Part shown: positions 1 through 6,544 of the stretch, one piece after another
How the letters are laid out: every line of letters starts with the position of its first letter
Position numbering within the stretch: the stretch's first letter is position 1
NCBI GenBank assembly: GCA_937920575.1
Contig: CAKZSF010000249.1
Coordinates: 1-12,477, forward strand
From: an uncultured Sphingomonadaceae bacterium
Lineage (GTDB): Bacteria > Pseudomonadota > Alphaproteobacteria > Sphingomonadales > Sphingomonadaceae
Direction: 5' to 3'
Length of the DNA: 12,477 nucleotides
Translations under genes and position numbers: made by a program
Notes under the pieces: generated by a model
Told to the model about the DNA's origin: nothing
Seen by the model: the letters and a program-made list of their open reading frames with translations, nothing else
Database searches by the model: none

Positions 1-558
1 TTTGCCCGCGCGGAAGGCGCTGCTTTTGTCGGTGGCTCGGGCATCGATCAGCCAGAGGGTTTCCTCTCGGCGCCAACCTCGACAGACAGCGATGCCAACC
101 GCGCATTTGGCACCTTGCAATATGTCGCGAGCGGCGATGCAGCAGGGTTTGACGCGGACCCGGAAACGCAGCTGATCGATCTGGTGCATACGCTGAAAGC
201 GGGCCATCGCCAAGGCGCAAGCTGGGTGATGAACTCGGCCACCTTGGCCCAGGTGCGCAAGCTCAAGACGACTGATGGCGCGTTTCTGTGGCAACCGGGT
301 CTGGTCGAGGGTCAGCCCGATCGCCTGCTTGGCTATCCCGTGGTCGAAGCGGAGGACATGCCCGATATTGCCGCTGGCGAATTCCCGATTGCATTCGGCA
401 ACTTCAAAGCCGGCTATCTGATCACTGAACGCAGCGCGACTAGCATTCTGCGCGATCCGTTCACGAACAAACCCTTCGTCCATTTTTATGCGACGAAACG
501 GGTTGGCGGCCAGGTTCTCGACAGCGCAGCGATCAAGCTGCTGAAGATCGAGGCCTAA
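1..558 (+). CDS. GTA/phage major capsid protein, HK97 family, 3' part (g5 homologue)
   Basis: The frame is open from the first base of the window to the TAA at 556-558, giving 185 residues of a protein whose start lies upstream. The first visible residues contain the VGG...PEGFL signature typical of HK97-fold capsid proteins, and the C terminus (KRVGG near residue 165, then AIKLLKIEA) also fits that family. This is the shell protein of the particle. In RcGTA it is made as a precursor trimmed by a prohead protease; that N-terminal part is outside the window. The TTG at 115 is not a real start, because the family match begins before it. It is followed by a 124-base spacer with two hairpins, whereas most downstream genes are packed tightly. 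The assignment to a GTA rather than a prophage rests on the downstream gene order. Confidence 0.9.
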   Translation, partial: FARAEGAAFVGGSGIDQPEGFLSAPTSTDSDANRAFGTLQYVASGDAAGFDADPETQLIDLVHTLKAGHRQGASWVMNSATLAQVRKLKTTDGAFLWQPGLVEGQPDRLLGYPVVEAEDMPDIAAGEFPIAFGNFKAGYLITERSATSILRDPFTNKPFVHFYATKRVGGQVLDSAAIKLLKIEA

Positions 559-569
559 ACGATCCTCAT

Positions 570-597
570 GCGGGGTCAGCTCCCCTTCTGACCCCGC
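570..597 (+). other. perfect RNA hairpin 1 downstream of the capsid gene
   Basis: A 10-base arm GCGGGGTCAG (570-579) is perfectly complementary to CTGACCCCGC (588-597), with an 8-base loop. It begins 11 bases after the capsid stop codon. No run of T follows, so a classical intrinsic terminator is not supported. A partial terminator, or a 3' stabiliser of the abundant capsid message, fits better. Confidence 0.65.
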
Positions 598-616
598 CCC
601 TCAGGAACTGCCGCCC

Positions 617-649
617 GGGGGCGAGCCGCGACCTCCCCGGCTCGCCCCC
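617..649 (+). other. perfect RNA hairpin 2 before the g6 homologue
   Basis: An 11-base arm GGGGGCGAGCC (617-627) pairs perfectly with GGCTCGCCCCC (639-649) around an 11-base loop. It is stronger than hairpin 1 and ends 33 bases before the next start codon. The AGGAG ribosome binding site at 672-676 stays outside the stem. There is no U-tract after it. The two hairpins together could lower transcription into the tail genes or protect the capsid message end. Confidence 0.65.
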
Positions 650-682
650 TACGCTGCTTGAAACTCAAATCAGGAGACCGCC

Positions 683-1231
683 ATGAAGCGGGCTGTAATC
701 GTGCCACCTGACCTGTCCGGCGATCCGCTGGATGCGCTAAAATCGTGGCTTGCCATATCAACCAGCCACGAAGACGGGGCGCTTGTCGACCTGTTGGGTG
801 CGGCGCTGGATCTGTGCGAAGCCTTTATCGGACAAACGCCGCTGCAGGCCGAATACGAGAGCATACTGCCTGTGCTTGCGCGTTGGCAAACGCTGGCCGC
901 TCGGCCCGTTGTTGCGATCACCGCAGTCGAGGGCGCGCCGGTTGACGGAGAGCGTTTCGCGCTGGATCTCACAGACTACGAGATCGAGATCAATCCGCGC
1001 AGTGAAGGCTGCGTGCGCGTGCTCCGCTCTATCGGCACCAGCCGTATTGCCGTTCGCTACACCGCGGGATTGGCTGTCGAATGGGGCCAATTGCCTGATG
1101 CGCTCAAACACGGAATCATCCGCCTTGCTGCTGCCTCTTATCGCAGCCGGGGTGAAGACTCCGTCTTGGCGACTATGCCCAGCGCAGTGGCCGCCCTGTG
1201 GCAGCCCTGGCGGCAGGTTCGCCTGACGTGA
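683..1231 (+). CDS. head-tail connector protein, phiE125 gp8 / GTA g6 family
   Basis: This 182-residue protein fits the phage connector family (phiE125 gp8-like; HK97 gp6-like fold) that forms the ring joining the portal to the tail. The helical N-terminal part (LKSWLAI, then LVDLLGAALDLCEAFIG, roughly residues 15-50) is the usual opening of this family. A beta-rich middle (about 65-130) and a C-terminal helix with a PWRQVRL ending (residues 175-181) follow, also typical. Length is close to the RcGTA g6 product. The ATG is preceded by AGGAG at 672-676, six bases upstream, which settles the start. It follows the capsid gene after the two-hairpin spacer, and its TGA overlaps the GTG of the next small ORF. 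Family assignment is by eye from pattern and position. Confidence 0.85.
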   Translation: MKRAVIVPPDLSGDPLDALKSWLAISTSHEDGALVDLLGAALDLCEAFIGQTPLQAEYESILPVLARWQTLAARPVVAITAVEGAPVDGERFALDLTDYEIEINPRSEGCVRVLRSIGTSRIAVRYTAGLAVEWGQLPDALKHGIIRLAAASYRSRGEDSVLATMPSAVAALWQPWRQVRLT

Positions 1232-1389
1232 TTGAAGCGAAGCGCAATGCCTCGTCGAACGGGCTCGCTCAAAGGCTTTCCGCAAAAGCTGGAAAAATCG
1301 CCGCTGCCCACGCCGAGGATATCAAACGTGAAGCACGCCGCGACCCTTGGCGTTGGAGAGATCCCAAATTGCTTTGGCCGTTATTGTGA
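1228..1389 (+). CDS. small hypothetical ORF at the g7 position
   Basis: A 53-residue reading frame starts at GTG 1228, overlapping the TGA of the g6 homologue in a GTGA arrangement, as seen elsewhere in this cluster. The product is charged and probably helical (AKAGKIAAAHAEDIKREARR in its middle) and ends in a Trp-rich segment (DPWRWRDPKLLWPLL). I recognise no family. The position is that of the RcGTA g7 head-tail adaptor (about 110 residues), but nothing in any of the three forward frames here resembles that protein. An alternative frame, TTG 1232 to TAA 1435 (67 residues), overlaps it; it is very basic with few acidic residues and has a poor start, so I prefer this one. It could be a lineage-specific small gene or a non-coding remnant. 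Confidence 0.35.
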   Translation: MIEAKRNASSNGLAQRLSAKAGKIAAAHAEDIKREARRDPWRWRDPKLLWPLL

Positions 1390-1442
1390 TGTGCCCTTGC
1401 CCGCCGGGCGCGGCCCGAATTTCACCGGAAGGTAATTGACCC

Positions 1443-1841
1443 ATGGAAAGTCAACTGCGCGCAAGCCTGATTCAATGGCTGCGTGATGATCCCGCTTTGG
1501 CGGACCACATCAACACGTTCACTGAGGAAGCTCCACTCGAGGCCAATCCGCCATGGCTCGGCATCGCCGCCAGCGCGAGTGCGGATTGGAGCGTGAAAAC
1601 GCGCAAGGGCCGCGAGGTTCGCATCGCGTTGGAGTTGCATCTGCGAAGCGATGATGCCGCGGTCGCCAGCGCCTTGATTCAGTCCATCGATGAGCGAATC
1701 GAGGCATTCCCGCGCGTCCAGCCACACTTCGAAATCGCCTCCAGCGTTTTCCTGCGGGCTCGCGCCGAACAACGCTCCCGCAATCGCCGCGTCGTGCTGA
1801 TTGAACACCGCTTCCGCTTGCTAGCACCAGATGCTGCCTAA
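1443..1841 (+). CDS. tail terminator / tail completion protein, DUF3168 family (g8 homologue)
   Basis: The 132-residue product has the layout of DUF3168 proteins, which in siphovirus-like particles form the ring that caps the tail tube where it meets the head. Visible features are the N-terminal helix (QLRASLIQWLRDDPALADHI), the segment PPWLGIAAS near residue 35, the strand REVRIALELHLRSDD, a helix carrying SALIQSIDERIEAF, and a final basic strand (RNRRVVLIEHRFRLL). Length matches the family. The ATG at 1443 follows GGAAGG at 1427-1432, spaced about ten bases. It sits between the g6-side genes and the major tail protein, the same place as in RcGTA. Confidence 0.85.
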   Translation: MESQLRASLIQWLRDDPALADHINTFTEEAPLEANPPWLGIAASASADWSVKTRKGREVRIALELHLRSDDAAVASALIQSIDERIEAFPRVQPHFEIASSVFLRARAEQRSRNRRVVLIEHRFRLLAPDAA

Positions 1842-1871
1842 CCCTCTTTCCCTCAGACTTTGGAGAATATC

Positions 1872-2279
1872 ATGACTGCCCAGAAAGGCTCCGCATTCCT
1901 GCTCAAAATTGGCGATGGCGCGTCGCCACCGGACTATGAAACTGTGGCGGGCCTGCGCACCACGCAAATGTCGATCAACGGCGATACCGTTGTTGTCACC
2001 AGCAAGGATTCGGGCGGCTGGCGCGAGCTGCTCTCGGGCGCTGGCACACGCTCGGTCAGTGTCAGCGCCGCTGGGATTTTTCTGGGCAGTCAGGCCGAAG
2101 CATCAATCCGCTCGCATGCCTTGGCCGGAACGATCGAGACGTATGAATTGTCGTTCGAAGACGGTGCAAAGCTGCATGGTGACTTCCTGATCCAGAGGCT
2201 CGATTATGCGGGTGATTTCAATGGTGAGCGCACCTATTCGATGGTGCTGGAAAGCTCCGGCGCGGTGACGCCCGCATGA
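1872..2279 (+). CDS. major tail (tube) protein, TP901-1 / GTA g9 family
   Basis: This 135-residue protein builds the non-contractile tail tube. It shows the TP901-1 major tail protein pattern: an opening MTAQKGSAFLLKIGDG, TVAGLRTTQMSINGD (residues 21-36), VTSKDSGGWRELLSGAG (about 40-56), and a C-terminal beta region ending in GERTYSMVLESSGAV. ATG 1872 is chosen because GGAGAA lies at 1862-1867, correctly spaced. An upstream in-frame TTG at 1860 falls before that site. The stop codon overlaps the ATG of the next gene (ATGA, 2276-2279), implying coupled translation with the first tail chaperone. Confidence 0.9.
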   Translation: MTAQKGSAFLLKIGDGASPPDYETVAGLRTTQMSINGDTVVVTSKDSGGWRELLSGAGTRSVSVSAAGIFLGSQAEASIRSHALAGTIETYELSFEDGAKLHGDFLIQRLDYAGDFNGERTYSMVLESSGAVTPA

Positions 2280-2602
2280 GCGAGACGGCCTATCGCCCGG
2301 CAAACCCTGCGCGTGGAGAAGCTTCGCTCGAGGTCGCTGGACACGCGCTTCTGTTGCGGCCCTGCTTTACAGCACTGGTTGCGGCGGAGGAAGAGTTCGG
2401 CCCGCTTTTTGCTTTGGTCGAGCGGGCGGGCACGGGCGAACTGCGCCTTTCCGAGATGGCTGGTCTGTTCTGGCATTGCCTCGAGGATCAAGGCGCCACA
2501 ACGCGCGAAGAATTGAGCGAAGCCGTGTTGCAAACCGGCCTTGCCGCCTGCGCCAAACCCCTGCGCGCCTTGCTTAGCCAAATCCTGCAAGGATCACAGT
2601 GA
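2276..2602 (+). CDS. tail assembly chaperone, GTA g10 family (Phage_TAC_11-like)
   Basis: The 108-residue product matches GTA g10 proteins: a small beta-rich start (GEASLEVAGHALLLRPCFTA, residues 14-33), then a helical body with ALVAAEEEFGPLFALVERAG and ELRLSEMAGLFWHCL. Proteins of this group are thought to coat the tape measure during tail assembly and are absent from the finished particle. The ATG overlaps the stop of the major tail gene and its own TGA overlaps the GTG of the next chaperone gene. I see no slippery heptamer at the boundary, so the lambda G/GT type of frameshift is not suggested. Confidence 0.85.
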   Translation: MSETAYRPANPARGEASLEVAGHALLLRPCFTALVAAEEEFGPLFALVERAGTGELRLSEMAGLFWHCLEDQGATTREELSEAVLQTGLAACAKPLRALLSQILQGSQ

Positions 2603-2805
2603 GCAGTGAACCCCAAAGCTTTGCCAGCACCGCGCAGCAGCTCTGGGCTGTTGCCGCAACTGTCCTGCATTGGACGCCGGACACGTTCTGGCTCGCAACA
2701 CCAGCCGAGCTTGTGAGCGCCTTCCCCGCCGAAGCCGCACCCGCTCAGAACACCATGACACGCGCCGATCTGGAGCGCATGCTCAAAGGAACGAACAATG
2801 GATGA
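2599..2805 (+). CDS. second tail assembly chaperone, DUF2376 / Phage_TAC_6 family (g10.1 homologue)
   Basis: This 68-residue protein carries the hallmark of DUF2376: W followed by TPDTFWLATPAEL (residues 25-38), then a linker and the helix TRADLERML near the C terminus. The family lies between the g10 chaperone and the tape measure in GTA clusters and in many alphaproteobacterial siphoviruses, and is thought to act with g10 in tail assembly. Start is GTG 2599, which overlaps the TGA of g10 (GTGA). The 3' end overlaps the tape measure start by eight bases. It is a two-gene replacement for a frameshift-fused chaperone pair. Confidence 0.85.
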   Translation: MSSEPQSFASTAQQLWAVAATVLHWTPDTFWLATPAELVSAFPAEAAPAQNTMTRADLERMLKGTNNG

Positions 2806-3382
2806 TGCTGTCGACACGCTGTTGATTGATGTCCGCGCCAGCACGCAGGATTTTCAGCAGGATATTGAGGCCATGCGCGGCGTGTTCGACGCAACGTTGG
2901 TCGATGGGTTCGCCACCGCCGGCAACGTGCTCGAAAGAGGGCTGACGTCGGCTATTCGCAAAGGCAGCTTGGGCTTCGATGACCTGAAATCCATCGCGCT
3001 CAAAACTCTCAACGAGATCGCGGCGCAATCGCTGCAAATGGGATTGAGCGGCATTTTTTCTGGATTGGGCGGAGAGAGCTCTGGCGGTCTGGGCGGGCTG
3101 CTTAACGGTGCCATTGGCGCGATTTTCGGGCTGCCAGGGCGCGCGATGGGCGGCTCGGTGTCGCCGGGGAGCCCCTATCTTGTGGGAGAACGCGGGCCTG
3201 AATTGTTCGTCCCGACCAGTGCAGGCCGGGTTGAGGCCAATGCGGGTGCATCTGCACAAGGGCGCGATGTTCGCGTTGCCATTCAAGTCGCGACCCCGCG
3301 CGGCACAGATAGTCCGGTCGCGCTGCAACGATCGGCTCGACAAGTCGCTAGCAGCGTCCGCCGCGCGCTGACGAACGTCTGA
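2798..3382 (+). CDS. short tail tape measure protein, GTA g11 family
   Basis: The 194-residue product sets tail length and is the internal ruler of the tube. The C-terminal segment contains GGSVSPGSPYLVGERGPELF (about residues 125-145) followed by VPTSAGRVE, the end motif of lambda-type tape measure proteins. Before it come a predicted helical part (residues 1-85, with VLERGLTSAIRKGSLGFDDL) and a Gly-rich hydrophobic stretch (GLSGIFSGLGG...GGLLNGAIGAIFG, about 85-117). Most phage tape measures are several times longer; GTA ones are this short (RcGTA g11 is roughly 220 residues, from memory). The start overlaps the preceding chaperone gene by eight bases. A 16-base gap with AAGGAG at 3385-3390 precedes the next gene. 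Confidence 0.88.
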   Translation: MDDAVDTLLIDVRASTQDFQQDIEAMRGVFDATLVDGFATAGNVLERGLTSAIRKGSLGFDDLKSIALKTLNEIAAQSLQMGLSGIFSGLGGESSGGLGGLLNGAIGAIFGLPGRAMGGSVSPGSPYLVGERGPELFVPTSAGRVEANAGASAQGRDVRVAIQVATPRGTDSPVALQRSARQVASSVRRALTNV

Positions 3383-3398
3383 CCAAGGAGTCTCACAC

Positions 3399-5729
3399 AT
3401 GGCATTCTGGTTGGCCGACAAACGTGATGGCCAAGATTTCAGCTATATCCAGCGGTTCGATCCGCGGTTTTGGACTGTCGATTTTCCCCGCCCGATGATG
3501 GCCAGTGTCATCAATGACGGCGATGCGGAAATCCGGGTTCACTGCGAATTTTATCATCAGAACGAATTGGCGGGACTGATTTGGGCGAGCGAAGACACGC
3601 TCGATCACCCCTTGCTCGCCTATGCGACGGATCGCGACTATTCGCACACCACTTTGCGTTTCCGTTGGCGCTCCAACAACTTCATTCCACTCGACCAAGT
3701 GCACGGCCCAACGCTCACGATTGAGGGGCGTGATGAAGCGGGGAATGCGCGCAGCTGGTATGTGCGGCTTTGGAACTATGCCGTTGGCACGCCGACCGAT
3801 GCGGTCGTGACTTTGAATTTCAGCGAACTCGACGGCGGCTTCTTGTTGCCCAGCGAAGCCGACCGGGTTTATCCGGCCGATATCGACCGGATGTTCATTT
3901 CGCTGGTTCCGCCCGGCTACACCCCTGGCGATAGCAGTCGATTTACCACGCCGGTCTTGGCCAATGTGAAACTCTCGGAAATTCGCTGCGAAGGGTTTCG
4001 CGCAACGCTGGAAATTGGCGATGTGATGGTCCCGCCGCACGGTATCCAGATGGCGACCGCCTATGATGACAGCTACAATCAAACACCGGCACGGCTGCTC
4101 AGAAACATCCGTGGGCTCGGCTATCGCGACAAGATCATCCATTATGTCGGAATGAGCCATTTTATGCGGCTCAAGGATTTCAACGGCGAATTGTTGGTGG
4201 ATCCCAATGTGCCCCTGGGCTTGCCCGGAACGCGCTGGAATTTGACCTATTTCAAGGAATGCGCATCCCAGGGGTACGAGCCGATTGTCTCGCTTTCCTA
4301 TGAATTGTTTGCCGATTATTGCCCCGATGCATGGCGCCAGCTCGCACATGATGGGACGCCCGCCGAGACGGGCTGGGTCCCGCCCTCAACTTTGCTGTCG
4401 CCCGCCAATCCAGACGCGATGGACTGGCTGAAAGCTGTCGCGGTGTTGTTTGTCGGCTTGCTGAAAGTCGCGGGCCTACCGATCCGCTTCCAAATTGGTG
4501 AGCCCTGGTGGTGGGTCACGCCGGACCGGAAAATCTGCCTCTATGATGCCGCTTCGCAGGCTGCATTTGGCGGTTCCCCGCCTGTCATCGAGGACATCGA
4601 CGCCGCGCTTAATCAGGCTCAGATCGATTTGCTGGATTCGGCTGGTGCACTGCTCGCTCAATCCACCGCCGATCTGGGACAGGCGGTTCGCGACGCAGCC
4701 GCACCCGAGACGGCTGAATTGCTCTTGCTGACTTTCACCCCGACCATTCTTGATCCGGTAGCGCCCGAGTTAAAACGAGCCAATTTGCCGACAGGCTGGG
4801 CCTATCCCGCCTTCGATCGCTTGCAGGTCGAGGATTATGACTGGCTAACCGGCGGCGATCAGGCGCTCCGGCGCGCGGCCTATGAAGAGGTCAACTCACG
4901 GCTTGGCTATCCAATCGACAAGCAAGATTACCTCTCTGGATTTGTGCTCCTGCCTGCCGATGCGGAGCTGTTCTGGCAGCGCATTGATGCGGGGCTGGAC
5001 GAAGCGCGCAGCCGCGACATTGAGGAGCTGTTCGTGTGGGCGCTGCCCCAGGTCAATCGCGACGGATACACCCGGCTCGCGCAATCTTTGGAGGATGATA
5101 TGCAACCCTTTGACGACCTTCTTTATCCTTTGCCGCTGGGTCGTGACACGGGCATTGGTCCCGAGTTTTCGACTTCAGTCAGTGTGACAGCATCGGGCCA
5201 TGAACGGCGGTCCAGCCTGTGGTCAGATGCCAGGCTGCGCTATGATGTTGGGCCGGGTGTCCGTTCTGAGAACGAGCTGGGCATTCTGCTGAGCTTTTTC
5301 CGCGCACGGCGCGGGGCGGCGCGTGGATTTCGCCTGACCGACCCATTCGATTTCAGCTCAAACGACTTGCAGAAGAGCCCGACTGAAACCGATCAGCTGA
5401 TTGGGGTGGGAGACGGCCAGACGGCGGATTACCAGCTGACCAAATCATACGGAAGCGGGCCAGAGCCGCAGATTAGGCCCATCACTCGACCCCGCGCAGA
5501 CAGTCTGATGATCAATGTCGATGGTTCGTCCACCAGCGGTTGGTCTTTGCTGCCCGGCGGTCTCATCCGGTTGGACGAAGCGCCTTCGCCCGGAGCCGAG
5601 GTGCGCGCTGGTTTTCTGTTCGATGTGCCGGTTCGCTTCGCTGAGGATCGCCTCGATATCTCCAGCGCAACATTCGCAGCCGGCGAAGCGCCGAGCGTTC
5701 CTCTCGTCGAAATCCGCGAGGCGGTATGA
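3399..5729 (+). CDS. 776-residue fusion: N-terminal beta domain + glycosidase-like barrel + C-terminal distal tail protein (DUF2460, g12)
   Basis: Residues 568-776 are a complete DUF2460 (TIGR02217) distal tail protein: SVTASGHERRSSLW near 590-603, RARRGAARGFRLTDPFDF, then DQLIGVGDGQTADYQL, and DVPVRFAEDRLDIS near the end. That is the full length of the RcGTA g12 product (about 210 residues), which links the tail tube to the baseplate. The first 567 residues are extra: a beta-rich region (about 1-205), then an alternating strand/helix region (about 215-560) that reads like a TIM barrel. Candidate strands are KIIHYVG (245), EPIVSLSYELF (294), IRFQIGEPWWWV (E368), LLLLTFTPTIL (about 441) and EELFVWALPQV (542). 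Glu368 in GEP is placed like the acid/base Glu of glycosidase clan GH-A; activity is inference. From memory, proteins of this type are sometimes called 'non-contractile tail sheath', which I cannot confirm. Start ATG 3399 follows AAGGAG. Confidence 0.88.
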   Translation: MAFWLADKRDGQDFSYIQRFDPRFWTVDFPRPMMASVINDGDAEIRVHCEFYHQNELAGLIWASEDTLDHPLLAYATDRDYSHTTLRFRWRSNNFIPLDQVHGPTLTIEGRDEAGNARSWYVRLWNYAVGTPTDAVVTLNFSELDGGFLLPSEADRVYPADIDRMFISLVPPGYTPGDSSRFTTPVLANVKLSEIRCEGFRATLEIGDVMVPPHGIQMATAYDDSYNQTPARLLRNIRGLGYRDKIIHYVGMSHFMRLKDFNGELLVDPNVPLGLPGTRWNLTYFKECASQGYEPIVSLSYELFADYCPDAWRQLAHDGTPAETGWVPPSTLLSPANPDAMDWLKAVAVLFVGLLKVAGLPIRFQIGEPWWWVTPDRKICLYDAASQAAFGGSPPVIEDIDAALNQAQIDLLDSAGALLAQSTADLGQAVRDAAAPETAELLLLTFTPTILDPVAPELKRANLPTGWAYPAFDRLQVEDYDWLTGGDQALRRAAYEEVNSRLGYPIDKQDYLSGFVLLPADAELFWQRIDAGLDEARSRDIEELFVWALPQVNRDGYTRLAQSLEDDMQPFDDLLYPLPLGRDTGIGPEFSTSVSVTASGHERRSSLWSDARLRYDVGPGVRSENELGILLSFFRARRGAARGFRLTDPFDFSSNDLQKSPTETDQLIGVGDGQTADYQLTKSYGSGPEPQIRPITRPRADSLMINVDGSSTSGWSLLPGGLIRLDEAPSPGAEVRAGFLFDVPVRFAEDRLDISSATFAAGEAPSVPLVEIREAV
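5090..5102 (+). promoter_or_regulatory. internal Shine-Dalgarno and in-frame ATG at the DUF2460 domain border
   Basis: GGAGGA (5090-5095) lies five bases (counting from the last G of GGAGG) before an ATG at 5100-5102 that is in frame with the 776-residue gene (residue 568). Starting here gives a 209-residue protein (5100-5729), equal to a stand-alone g12 distal tail protein. The site is at least as good as any ribosome binding site in the window. A nested second product is inferred, not shown: GAG GAT GAT also simply encodes Glu-Asp-Asp. Confidence 0.5.
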
Positions 5730-6544
5730 GTCATATATTCTTCACGCAAGAGCTCGAGGGCGTTGCGACATTCTGGCGGATTCATCGCCGGGATGGAGTG
5801 ACTTTGGGCTTCACAGCCCATGATCGCGATCTGTGGTTTGCCCGCATCCTGCATCGCGCAGCACCCGGCATGCTGCCCGCCGCCATCAGACGAACCGCAG
5901 ATTTGAGCGAAGACAGTGCGGAAATGAAGGGTGCATTCTCGCATGACTCCATCTCGGCGCAGGACTTGGCGGCAGGGCTATTTGATGCAGCCCGGATAGA
6001 AGTCGGCGCAGTCAATTGGGAGACGCTCGACAACGCGATCCTGTATCGCGGAGAGATTGGCGCGGTTAGCGAAGAGAGCACGCAATTTTCTGCAGAGTTG
6101 CGCTCGGCCAAGACTGATTTGGATATCGACACAGTGCCGCGCACCAGCCCGACATGCCGGGCGACATTTTGCGGGCCTGGTTGTGCGCTCTCGCCCTTGC
6201 CTTTTTCGCACGAACTGACGGTTGCTTCAGTTGATCAGAACAATCAGCGACTCACACTAGCTGGCGGCCCCGCGCCGGGCAATTTGGTGGGCGGCTACGC
6301 GCGCTTTGTCGGCGGCGCCGCAGCTGGCTTGCGTTTCGAAATTGTTGCTGCTGATGGCGGAGCAATTGTTCTGGACAACGTATTGGATCCGGCAACTCAA
6401 CCCGGAGACCGGGTTCTGGTGGTGGAGGGATGCGACCACACGCTGGCAACCTGTGCGAACCGGTTTGCCAACTCCGCAAATTTTCAAGGTGAGCCGTTTC
6501 TGCCGGGCAATGATTTGATTGCACGCTATGGCGGCAGCAATTGA
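5726..6544 (+). CDS. baseplate hub protein, DUF2163 family (g13 homologue)
   Basis: The 272-residue protein matches TIGR02218/DUF2163. It has an N-terminal half with the usual FWRIHRRDGVTLGFTAHDRDL motif area (residues 16-37), a middle ending in LRSAKTDLDID, then a cysteine cluster C144, C149, C153 and a second pair C236, C243 followed by NSANFQGEPFLPGND. In RcGTA the g13 product forms the hub below the distal tail ring, and I recall an iron-sulfur cluster in it as in lambda gpL; the cysteine spacing here would allow the same. The ATG overlaps the stop of the g12 fusion gene (ATGA) and the TGA overlaps the next ATG (TGATG), so translation is probably coupled. Length agrees with the family. 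Confidence 0.9.
   Translation: MSHIFFTQELEGVATFWRIHRRDGVTLGFTAHDRDLWFARILHRAAPGMLPAAIRRTADLSEDSAEMKGAFSHDSISAQDLAAGLFDAARIEVGAVNWETLDNAILYRGEIGAVSEESTQFSAELRSAKTDLDIDTVPRTSPTCRATFCGPGCALSPLPFSHELTVASVDQNNQRLTLAGGPAPGNLVGGYARFVGGAAAGLRFEIVAADGGAIVLDNVLDPATQPGDRVLVVEGCDHTLATCANRFANSANFQGEPFLPGNDLIARYGGSN

Noticed and set aside
758..1285. 175-codon - strand frame opposite the connector gene
   Set aside because: It is a shadow of the g6 homologue, which has a good ribosome binding site and family pattern.
1232..1435. 67-residue + frame starting at TTG 1232
   Set aside because: It overlaps the 53-residue frame, is strongly basic with few acidic residues and uses a poor start. Kept only as the alternative in the g7 interval.
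2590..2610. Programmed -1 frameshift between the two tail chaperone genes, as in lambda G/GT
   Set aside because: No slippery heptamer is visible, and the second gene has its own GTG start in a normal GTGA overlap.
2783..3421. 212-codon - strand frame opposite the tape measure gene
   Set aside because: The + strand gene has the tape measure motif and correct context. The antisense product is Arg/Ala-rich low-information sequence.
3393..4349. Long open frame on the - strand (318 codons) opposite the g12 fusion gene
   Set aside because: It lies wholly antisense to a well-supported gene, has no recognisable motif, and such frames are common opposite GC-rich coding sequence.
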